From JAAFHB01 sp037128295 (lineage in GTDB: Bacteria; Bacteroidota; Bacteroidia; Bacteroidales; Prolixibacteraceae), in the NCBI GenBank assembly GCA_037128295.1, contig JBAXWR010000004.1:10758-74757 (forward strand): a stretch of DNA of 64,000 nt, given 5' to 3'. The notes under the pieces were generated by a model. That model was given only the letters and a program-made list of their open reading frames with translations. It did not search any database and was not told the origin of the DNA. A program made the translations under genes and the position numbers. Positions 41,438-49,519 of the stretch are shown piece after piece (the first letter of the stretch is position 1; each line of letters starts with the position of its first letter).

Positions 41438-43396
41438 TTATTTCTCAATGACCAGCCTATCTTGCGCCATTCGGTTGTTAAATTGCTGGACAATTGCTTT
41501 TAAAAGTTTTTCCTGTTCGGGCAGATCGACCTTTCCCAAAAGATTCTTGAGCAGATAGGGATCTTCCTTCCGGTTAAAGATACCTGAAATCTTTTCATCG
41601 CTTAAATAGAAAACATAATCACTATAGAGGAACTGATAAGAATCTTCGGGGTAGTTGATCACAAACCGCGGCGACGATGGATCGAAAAGGTTGTTCCCAA
41701 AAGCAATGTATGGTTTCGAATAGTTCATGTATCCCAATATCGATGGCATAATGTCGATCTGCTCAGCCAATGAGGTATCAACACCCGAAAGGCTGTTGTC
41801 GCCTTTATAAAATATCAGTGGCACAGCATGTTCCATCACGTTGGTTTTGTACTCTTTAAAGTCAGACTCGGAACAATGGTCGGCAGTGATCACAAAAAGG
41901 GTATTTTTAAACCAGGGCATCTTTGACGATTTTTCGAAGAACTCCTTCAAGGCAAGATCGGTATAGCGGATGCATTTCTGAAGTGGGATATCTTCCTCCG
42001 GAAACTGTTGCTGATATTGTTTGGGGACTACAAATGGGTGGTGCGACGAAACGGAGAAAATAGTGGTCATGAAAGGTTCCTTCATCTTGTTCATCTCATC
42101 GGAAAAAAACTGGAAAAAAGGCTCGTCCCAGATTCCCCAGACTCCGTCAAAACCTTCATCATGACCATATTCGTTCTTCCCAAAATAGCGCTGGTATCCT
42201 GCAATCTTCGTAAAAGCATCGAATCCCATCGAACCATTCGGGGCGCCATGAAAAAATGAGGTCTGGTAACCCTCTGCATCCAATATGCTTGCAAGGCTGT
42301 TGATCCTATTTCCAGACCTTTCGGAAATCACGTAAGGTAAAACTAATGCAGGGATACTAGCTGTAACAGAGGGGATCGCATCAATCGATTTACGGCCATT
42401 CGCGAAAGCATTTGAAAAAACCAAACTCTTGGTTATCAGTGAATCAAGAAACGGGGTATAACCTTTGTATTGTCCATTTTTCAGATCTTTGTTCAAGGAT
42501 CCAACAAATTCGCGGCTAAAGCTCTCAAGGATAATCACAACAACATTATCCTTTTTCAATGAATTGCCACTACCTATAGGTGGTGGCAATTCATTTCTTA
42601 CCGGAGTGTAAATCTTATTCATTTCATCATCAGGCAAAAGGTTCATCACCTGAAAAGCTTTCTTTCCCCATGTTCTGATGACGCAGAATGGTGTATTGGT
42701 AACCAACGACATGTCACGTGTCGAGTTCACGTATTTCCCTGCATTGTTCATGTTGATAGGCCGGGTACTTGGCATATACCCACCGCGCATACCGATCACG
42801 CTCAGATAGGCAACCACCAGTAAACCAACTAATGATACTATCCCATATTTCCAGCTCCTTATCTTAACAACAGTGGGGCGTGGCGTAAAGACAGAATATA
42901 GTGATGAAAGTAACAACAATGTAACTATCAATAATACAGCAACATACCAAAAATCATAAAAAAACCGAAGGAACAGTTTGTAATTTCCTGCATCATAACC
43001 CACAATATCGAACACACTGGCCGTGGTCCGTTTTAAGATAAACCGATAGTAGATAATATCGATATGGTTTAATGTAAGTCCGATACCATTAAGGACCATA
43101 AAAACCCACTTGAGGAACCGCTGGTATCCATCATGAAATTTAAAGGGAAAGGGAAGCAGGTAAAAAACAAAGTATATAGCGTTGAGGTACAATACAGCAC
43201 TAGTGTCGAACATTACCCCGCCCCTCATAATTTGCAAAAAGGAGGAAAAGGTAATATTTGGGAATAAAGAGGTATTGAAAAGGTAAAAAATGATCCGCCC
43301 TATTGAAAACAAAAGCATGACGAGCGAAAACTGGTAAACCATCACAAGGTATTCGTTTGCCGGAACCTTCCTGATTGAATAATTTGACAATTTCAT
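41438..43396 (-). CDS. LtaS-like sulfatase-fold transferase (phosphoglycerol/phosphoethanolamine transferase family)
   Basis: 652 residues. Five membrane helices in the first 200 residues, then an extracytoplasmic alkaline-phosphatase-fold domain. Metal and catalytic motifs: VVIILESFSREF (metal Glu), the nucleophile region NGRKSIDAIPS where Ser replaces LtaS Thr, FHGAPNGSMGFD, and TADHCSESDF (Asp-His). LtaS itself makes lipoteichoic acid in Firmicutes; in Bacteroidota these enzymes probably transfer phosphoglycerol or phosphoethanolamine groups onto glycolipids or glycans. Donor and acceptor cannot be told. No Pho-type array lies upstream. Confidence 0.9.
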   Translation of the reverse strand: MKLSNYSIRKVPANEYLVMVYQFSLVMLLFSIGRIIFYLFNTSLFPNITFSSFLQIMRGGVMFDTSAVLYLNAIYFVFYLLPFPFKFHDGYQRFLKWVFMVLNGIGLTLNHIDIIYYRFILKRTTASVFDIVGYDAGNYKLFLRFFYDFWYVAVLLIVTLLLLSSLYSVFTPRPTVVKIRSWKYGIVSLVGLLVVAYLSVIGMRGGYMPSTRPINMNNAGKYVNSTRDMSLVTNTPFCVIRTWGKKAFQVMNLLPDDEMNKIYTPVRNELPPPIGSGNSLKKDNVVVIILESFSREFVGSLNKDLKNGQYKGYTPFLDSLITKSLVFSNAFANGRKSIDAIPSVTASIPALVLPYVISERSGNRINSLASILDAEGYQTSFFHGAPNGSMGFDAFTKIAGYQRYFGKNEYGHDEGFDGVWGIWDEPFFQFFSDEMNKMKEPFMTTIFSVSSHHPFVVPKQYQQQFPEEDIPLQKCIRYTDLALKEFFEKSSKMPWFKNTLFVITADHCSESDFKEYKTNVMEHAVPLIFYKGDNSLSGVDTSLAEQIDIMPSILGYMNYSKPYIAFGNNLFDPSSPRFVINYPEDSYQFLYSDYVFYLSDEKISGIFNRKEDPYLLKNLLGKVDLPEQEKLLKAIVQQFNNRMAQDRLVIEK

Positions 43397-43872
43397 ATGA
43401 TTATAATTTGTTTTTTAGCGGCCAAATGGAACTCGCCATGAGATAATCATGCGTCTGTGTGTGATAGGCTCCCATGGCTCGTTTCATGTTGACTTAAAAA
43501 ATAAAAGCTGCAAAATTAGCAGCTTATTTGGATTCATTCCAACATTTAACATTCATTATTATTTACACCAATTCTCAGTGATTGTTTTTTCGAATAATTT
43601 TTTTTAGTGGCGGCACAATAAATATTTGATCTATGATTTGCATTTCCGCTTGCGCCGCCGGGGTTGGGGATATCTATGTTCTACATTACTTTAACACCTA
43701 TGGTATATTGATCGGCGTTGAAATAAATTTTGGATTTCTTGAATGAGAATTTGTCTATAATTTCAGGACAAGAAACCATTCCTTCGTTCCTTCATTCTCC
43801 CTTTCTCTCCCTCTCCCCGTCTCCCTTTTTCGGTCTCCGCTCTACAATTGAGCCAGTTGCCAGCCGCCAGTA
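43397..43872. other. Intergenic region with a polypyrimidine tract and a dispersed repeat
   Basis: 476 bases between two minus-strand genes. No credible gene. It contains a long pyrimidine-only-like tract of short CTCCC/TTTCTC units at about 43795-43835, then a GCCAGTTGCCAG-type repeat just before the acyl-CoA synthetase stop. A purine/pyrimidine strand bias of this length can form unusual structure. The leader of the LtaS-like gene is AT-rich. Confidence 0.6.
43850..43870 (+). repeat. Dispersed GCCAGTTGCCAG-type repeat, direct orientation
   Basis: Reads GAGCCAGTTGCCAGCCGCCA, ending just before the acyl-CoA synthetase stop codon (43873). Fifth site of this family in the window. Confidence 0.65.
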
Positions 43873-45660
43873 TCAATCCTCCTCCCTCGAGGGTGCAAAG
43901 ATCTCTTCGATAAGGTTCCTGTATTTTGCTTCGATAATTTTTCGTTTCAGCTTCAGGGTTTGCGACAACTCACCAGTGGCAGAGGTCCACGGATCCGCAA
44001 CCAGCCTAAAGCGTTTGATTTCTTCGTGTTGCCCCAATGTTTTATTGATTTCCTTTACATCTTTGAGAATAGCCGCTATCACTGCGGGTTTATTGATCAG
44101 ATCGGTATTGTCGGTAAACAGCACCTCATTTTCGGCACTCCATTCGTGCAGGTATTCAAAGTTGGGGGAGATCAATGCACTGGCAAATTTCTCATGGTCG
44201 CCAATTACGATCACCTGCTCGATAAACATCGATTCCTTGAGTTTATTTTCGATCATCTGCGGTGCAATGTATTTGCCACCTGTAAGTTTGAATATCTCTT
44301 TTTTCCGATCAGTGATTTTCAAGTATTTACCTTCATCAAGGATGCCAACATCACCGGTATGGAACCACCCATCCTTGTCAATGACCTCAGCAGTCAATTC
44401 AGGTTCATGATAATAACCCAACATCAGATTGGGACCTTTGGTGAGTATTTCGCCATCTTCGGCAATTTTTACCTGAACGCCAGGCAAAACCGGCCCATTT
44501 GTACCCACTTTCATCTCTCTTGTAACCAAGTTGCTTACAGCAATTACCGGTGAAGTTTCAGTTAAACCATATCCTTCTAAAACATAAATCTTTGCTGCGG
44601 CAAATACCCGAGCAATGCGTGGTTGTAAAGCTGCCCCACCCGAAACCACGATTTGTAGGTTGCCTCCCAGCGCTGCGCGCCATTTTGAATAGATCAGTTT
44701 ATCGGCAATAGCCAATTGCATATGATACCAGGGATTAACTTTCATATTGTATTCGTAACTGCGTCCGAGATCGATTGCCCAGAAGAAAAGTTTTTTCTTA
44801 ATCCCCTTCAGCATTTTCCCTTTGGTAAGGATACTGTTATAAACCCGTTCGAGCAACCGTGGCACGCCACAAAAGATGTGAGGTTGTACCTCCTTGATGG
44901 CAGGCATAATTTGTGCAAGCGACTCAACATAGTACATCCCGATCCCTTTGTAGAGAAAGTTGTAATTCACGATCCGCTCAAAAATATGGCAAAGGGGTAA
45001 AAATGACAATGCCTTATGGGCAGGGCCAAGATCGAAATTATTGGCATGGGCTGTAAAATTCGAACAAAGGTTACGGTGTGAAAGCATCACCCCTTTCGGA
45101 ATACCGGTTGTACCGGAGGTGTAAATCATTGTCACCATCTCGTTTTCACCGATCGACTGTTTCATCTGATTCAAGGTAAATGACAACTCTTGTTCATGTT
45201 CCTTCCCAAGATTGTACAGATACTCAATATTTGTTGCTCCTTCTATCTTATTGAATGTGAACACTTTTTCGAGACTTGGAATCTCGCCTACCATCGGTCT
45301 CATCTTTTTGAAAAGCTTATCGTCCGAAACAAAGACAAAACGGGCTTCGGCATGGCTAAAAATATACCGGTACTCTTCTTCGCTGATGGTGGGATAAACC
45401 GGGACATGCACCGCCCCCGACATCGAAAGTGCCATATCCACAAAGCTCCATTCGGGGCGATTGCCGGAAACGGTAGCTACGCGATCGCCTCTTTTCAGTC
45501 CAAGTGCAATTAATCCCAAAGCCAACAGCTCCGAATTTCGCACAAATTGTTCTGTACTGAACGGAATCCATTTATTGTCATATTTCCCGCAAACCGCATC
45601 TGTGCGTGGATAATTTTGCATACAATGCTCAAGAATGTCGAAGGTCCGCTTGATTGCCAT
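43873..45660 (-). CDS. Long-chain fatty acid--CoA ligase (AMP-forming), FadD-like
   Basis: 595-residue ANL-superfamily enzyme activating long-chain fatty acids through an acyl-AMP. Motifs are complete: MIYTSGTTGIPKGVML (P-loop), LEGYGLTETSPVIA, GWFHTGDVG and ITDRKKEIFKLTGGKYIAP with the adenylation lysine region near the C-terminus. The length of about 600 fits the bacterial long-chain group related to eukaryotic ACSL enzymes. No beta-oxidation genes are adjacent. The 271-base upstream region is shared with a divergent small gene. Confidence 0.95.
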   Translation of the reverse strand: MAIKRTFDILEHCMQNYPRTDAVCGKYDNKWIPFSTEQFVRNSELLALGLIALGLKRGDRVATVSGNRPEWSFVDMALSMSGAVHVPVYPTISEEEYRYIFSHAEARFVFVSDDKLFKKMRPMVGEIPSLEKVFTFNKIEGATNIEYLYNLGKEHEQELSFTLNQMKQSIGENEMVTMIYTSGTTGIPKGVMLSHRNLCSNFTAHANNFDLGPAHKALSFLPLCHIFERIVNYNFLYKGIGMYYVESLAQIMPAIKEVQPHIFCGVPRLLERVYNSILTKGKMLKGIKKKLFFWAIDLGRSYEYNMKVNPWYHMQLAIADKLIYSKWRAALGGNLQIVVSGGAALQPRIARVFAAAKIYVLEGYGLTETSPVIAVSNLVTREMKVGTNGPVLPGVQVKIAEDGEILTKGPNLMLGYYHEPELTAEVIDKDGWFHTGDVGILDEGKYLKITDRKKEIFKLTGGKYIAPQMIENKLKESMFIEQVIVIGDHEKFASALISPNFEYLHEWSAENEVLFTDNTDLINKPAVIAAILKDVKEINKTLGQHEEIKRFRLVADPWTSATGELSQTLKLKRKIIEAKYRNLIEEIFAPSREED

Positions 45661-45931
45661 AGTCGTTACATTTTCTGTAAAAGTAAAAATTGTTTGAAAA
45701 AATAACTATATTCCGCAATATTTTTGTTTTGGCAACTGATTTCAGATTCAATGCGATACAAAAATAATTGCCTCAAACAGTTCACAAAAATGAATGAAAA
45801 GAGCAATAAATCATAATTATGGACTTTCAATATATTGATATATAGATATATATACACGTTGTTATTTGTAATTAAATATCGTTTTGAGATCTTAAAAAAA
45901 GAGTGACCTTTGGTGGTTTTAATATCAAAAA

Positions 45932-46231
45932 GTGGGCATTTTGAAGAAAAAAAGCGACACCCCAAGGCGCAAAAGGATGAACAAACAGGCACGTTTACAG
46001 GCGGCAGTCCTTTGGATGAAGTCATACAATGGCAAAAGTTTGATTAAGGGCTATGCAAAGTGGTTCGGTGTGGATAAGCTTTGTTCCATCAAGGAACTAA
46101 AGATTCTGGGTGTCCCAATTTCTGAGACCCTTGAAAAACAGGTTACCGATTCAGTCAATCAGCGGAAGACAAAAAAAGGGATAGATTTACCTTTGCCTGC
46201 CGATTACAGTCCCTTTGAAGACTATTTATAA
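45932..46231 (+). CDS. Small basic conserved hypothetical protein
   Basis: Up to 99 residues, highly basic at the start (KKKSDTPRRKRMNKQAR). The core ARLQAAVLWMKSYNGKSLIKGYAKWFGVDKLCSIKELKILGVPI is like a short family I have seen in Bacteroidota, with WFGVDxLCxIKEL as its most conserved part; the helical pattern suggests a DNA- or RNA-binding helix bundle, but no function is known. The start is uncertain: GTG 45932, TTG 45941 or ATG 45977. A GACCTTTG promoter-like element at 45905-45912 favours the later ones. Encoded 57 bases before the broken mscS. Confidence 0.6.
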   Translation: MGILKKKSDTPRRKRMNKQARLQAAVLWMKSYNGKSLIKGYAKWFGVDKLCSIKELKILGVPISETLEKQVTDSVNQRKTKKGIDLPLPADYSPFEDYL

Positions 46232-46258
46232 ATTGAACTTTTATGTAAATAAAATCCG

Positions 46259-46266
46259 TACATTTG
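46259..46266 (+). promoter_or_regulatory. Intact promoter of the broken mscS, -7 element TACATTTG
   Basis: Exact TAnnTTTG match 22 bases before the ATG at 46289, with TTG at 46233-46235 as -33 element, spacing 23. The promoter is preserved although the gene is broken. Confidence 0.55.
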
Positions 46267-46288
46267 AGGTTAATTTCAGACAATTACA

Positions 46289-47010
46289 ATGGAAGAATTT
46301 AAAAAGGTTTTGCTCAGTTTATCTCAAACATAATCAACTACGCACCCAAAATAGTAATAGCCCTTATCATTTTATTTATTGGAATATGGGTAATTAAACA
46401 GATCGTCAGGCAATTAAAGTTGGTTTTGGTTAGAATGAAAATTGACTTATCGTTGATTCCATTTTTTACTTCATCTACGAGGGTCCTGCTTTATATCATG
46501 CTGCTCCTTACTTTTGCTTCAATTATTGGCATCGAAACCACTTCTTTTATTGCGCTGCTTGGTGCCGCAGGGCTTGCAATCGGATTGGCCTTGCAAGGAA
46601 GCCTCACCAATTTTGCAGGTGGGGTCCTTATCCTGATTTTTAAACCTTTTAACATGATTATTAATTATTCCAAATCAGAAACCAGGTTGGTAGAATGGGT
46701 TTTCTGTATCAGTTATAGCGATAATATCGAGTCTGCGAGGAAACTTATAGCAAATGAAATATTTACAGATAATCGGGTCATTAATCAATCTGATCCGTTT
46801 ATTAAAGTCTCTGCATTGGCAGATAATTCGGTTAACCTACTTGTCCGTGCAGAAGTCCTGCAGAAACATTATTGGGATGTCCTATATCTTTACAATGAAA
46901 AAATCAAACTGAGATTCGATCAGGAAGGGATCCATTTCCCGTTTCCCCAACATGAAATTCATTTATCGGATTCCATTGAAAACCAACTATTGCAAAAAAG
47001 GAATTCGTGA
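46289..47010 (+). pseudogene. Mechanosensitive channel MscS, frameshifted and internally deleted
   Basis: From ATG 46289 the frame reads MEEFKKVLLSLSQT and hits TAA at 46331. The protein continues one frame over from 46330 (INYAPKIVIALIILFIGIWV, then KIDLSLIPFF), the normal MscS first helices, so one base is missing near 46329. Downstream, the pore helix GAAGLAIGLALQGSLTNFAGG is intact up to ILIFKPF, where intact relatives continue with a beta domain of about 45 residues (VGDFI to IIPNG). Here the chain jumps to NMIINYSKSETR, then the C-terminal alpha/beta domain is normal to IHFPFPQHE. Two independent lesions make a working channel very unlikely. The open part is 46420-47010. Confidence 0.8.
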
Positions 47011-47091
47011 TTAAATTTGTATTGTTTCCCGGGGTGATATAAACTGATCCGGGGAGTTAGTGCCAACAATAAAACTTAATAAATTGAAGTC

Positions 47092-49473
47092 ATGGACGAA
47101 AATGCAAACGAAATTGACCAGTTGATTGAGAAACTTGAGACCCTTGTAAAACGACAGGACGTTTTCTCAAAGGAAATCCAGGAGTTAAGCCACGAGATAC
47201 ACCGGCTTAAATACGCAATTACTTCCGAATCAGCCCCTGAACCAATTGAAGTTGAACCACCCCTCATTCCCGATCAACCCAAAATAGAAATACCTGTAAA
47301 AGAAACAGTTGAGACTATTAAAGAACCAATAATAAGGCCATTTGGTTCACAAATTTTATATCCAAAAGAATCCAATCCTGAACCTGAACCAGAGAATGAA
47401 CGTGTACTCAGTATTGAGAAATTCATTGGAGAGAACCTGATCAATAAAATAGGGATCGTCATTACAGTGATAGGCGTTGCGATTGGTGCCAAATATTCGA
47501 TCGATCATCAGTTGATCAGCCCATTGACACGAATTATTTTAGGTTATCTAGCAGGGCTTATCCTTTTAGGTTTTGGGATCAGGTTGAAAAGAGATTACAA
47601 GAATTACAGTGCGGTACTTGTGAGCGGAGCAATGGCGATCATGTATTTTATTACCTATTTTGCTTACAACTTCTACTCACTTATGCCTCAATTAGTTGCA
47701 TTTGCACTGATGGTTATCTTCACAATTGCTGCTGTGTATGCTGCCATTAAATACAATATGCAGGTTATTGCGCATATCGGATTGGTTGGGGCTTATGCCG
47801 TCCCTTTCCTTTTGAGCAATGATTCTGGAAACGTTATGGTACTTTACAGTTATATGGCCATCATCAATATCGGGATATTGGTAATTGCTTTCAAAAAGTA
47901 TTGGAAATCAATTAATTACGCCGCATTTGCCATTACCTGGCTGATCTATATAATGTGGTACGACAATGGATATAAAGTAGGTGAGCACTTTGGGTTGGCC
48001 TTGACCGTCCTGGCTATCTTCTTTTCTACTTTTTACCTGATTTTTCTGGCTTACAAAATGATCCAGAATGAGAAGTTTGAAAATGAGGATATCTGGTTAC
48101 TGCTCACCAATTCATTCATTTTTTATGGGATTGGTTATTCCATTTTGGATTCAAATCCCGAGACTAAGCATCTGCTGGGTTTGTTTACAATACTAAATGC
48201 CTTTATTCACTTGATAGTCAGCATAAATGTTTATAGACAGAAATTGGTTGACCGAAATTTATTCTATTTTATTGCAGGATTGGTTCTGGTATTTATTACG
48301 ATAGCCGTTCCGGTTCAGTTGGATGGAAACTGGGTATCGCTTTTCTGGGTGGGTGAGGCCGTATTGCTGTTTTGGATCGGAAGGACCAAATGCAATGCGA
48401 TTTACGAACAGCTTTCCTACATTTTAATGGTTCTGGCAGTTGCCAGCCTTGTGCAGGATTGGGCAACCGCCTACAATGCTTTTGTTGTCTATAAACCTGA
48501 GACTAGGATAATACCAATTCTGAACATCAACTTCCTGACCTCCCTCTTGTTCATTTTGGCTTTTGGATACATCACATGGCTGAATTTCAATAAAAAATAC
48601 TCTTCTCCATTGATTGATAAAGAGGCTTTGAAAGAGTTTGTTTCGTATGCAATTCCACTCGTTTTTCTCTTCATCCTTTACAATTCGTTCAGGCTTGAAA
48701 TTACAGTTTATTGGGATCAATTGTATGATTCAACGGCTATCTCAAAACTTGCAGAGGGGAATCTGAAATCAGAGTTTTATCACGACCTTGACCTGATCAG
48801 TTATCGAAAGATTTGGATACTGAATTATTCCTTGTTCTTCCTTACCATCCTGTCCTTTGTGAATATTAAAAAACTTAGGAACAAACAATTGGGATTGCTT
48901 AACCTTATATTGAACACCATTGCAATAATTGCTTTCCTGGTTCAGGGATTGTATGCGATCAGTGAATTGCGCGAAAGCTATCTTGAACAATCCCTGGCCC
49001 AATATTATCAAAGGGGCGAATTCAATCTTCTTATCCGATATATCTCCCTGATTTTCCTTGCAGGAATGGTTTATTCAGTTTTTCAATACATCCGTCAGGA
49101 TTTTTTAGGGAAAGATTTAAAAAAGGAGTACGACCTGATGTTTCATGTTATTGTACTTTGGGTTTTAAGCAGCGAATTGTTCAGTTGGATGGATATTGCC
49201 ACTTTGACGACCCACTCCTATAAACTGGGCTTGAGTATTTTATGGGGCGTTTATGCTTTATTGCTAATTTCTTTGGGTATCTGGAAACAGAAAAAGCATT
49301 TGAGGATTGGCGCAATCGTCTTGTTTGGGCTCACTTTGATCAAGCTTTTCTTCTATGATATTTCCCAACTTGACACAATATCAAAGACAATTGTATTTGT
49401 TTCTTTGGGAGTCCTTTTGCTGATTATTTCATTTCTCTACAACAAATTTAAAAATCTCATTTTAGACGAATAG
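47092..49473 (+). CDS. DUF2339 polytopic membrane protein
   Basis: 793 residues. N-terminal coiled coil (about 1-50, EIDQLIEKLETLVKRQDVF), a Pro/Glu-rich linker to about 105, then at least 20 predicted membrane helices starting with GENLINKIGIVITVIGVAIGA, the usual DUF2339 entry. No catalytic motif. Family function is unknown; the coiled coil and many helices suggest a scaffold or transporter-like role in the envelope. It lies 81 bases after the broken mscS. Confidence 0.9.
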   Translation: MDENANEIDQLIEKLETLVKRQDVFSKEIQELSHEIHRLKYAITSESAPEPIEVEPPLIPDQPKIEIPVKETVETIKEPIIRPFGSQILYPKESNPEPEPENERVLSIEKFIGENLINKIGIVITVIGVAIGAKYSIDHQLISPLTRIILGYLAGLILLGFGIRLKRDYKNYSAVLVSGAMAIMYFITYFAYNFYSLMPQLVAFALMVIFTIAAVYAAIKYNMQVIAHIGLVGAYAVPFLLSNDSGNVMVLYSYMAIINIGILVIAFKKYWKSINYAAFAITWLIYIMWYDNGYKVGEHFGLALTVLAIFFSTFYLIFLAYKMIQNEKFENEDIWLLLTNSFIFYGIGYSILDSNPETKHLLGLFTILNAFIHLIVSINVYRQKLVDRNLFYFIAGLVLVFITIAVPVQLDGNWVSLFWVGEAVLLFWIGRTKCNAIYEQLSYILMVLAVASLVQDWATAYNAFVVYKPETRIIPILNINFLTSLLFILAFGYITWLNFNKKYSSPLIDKEALKEFVSYAIPLVFLFILYNSFRLEITVYWDQLYDSTAISKLAEGNLKSEFYHDLDLISYRKIWILNYSLFFLTILSFVNIKKLRNKQLGLLNLILNTIAIIAFLVQGLYAISELRESYLEQSLAQYYQRGEFNLLIRYISLIFLAGMVYSVFQYIRQDFLGKDLKKEYDLMFHVIVLWVLSSELFSWMDIATLTTHSYKLGLSILWGVYALLLISLGIWKQKKHLRIGAIVLFGLTLIKLFFYDISQLDTISKTIVFVSLGVLLLIISFLYNKFKNLILDE

Positions 49474-49519
49474 GTTTGAATCAAATTGATTATCTTGAGC
49501 CCCTTAAAAATACCTGGTT

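Noticed and set aside
43730..44410. Plus-strand frame of 226 codons opposite the acyl-CoA synthetase
   Set aside because: Antisense shadow of a clearly conserved enzyme; Ser/Leu-rich composition with no domain.
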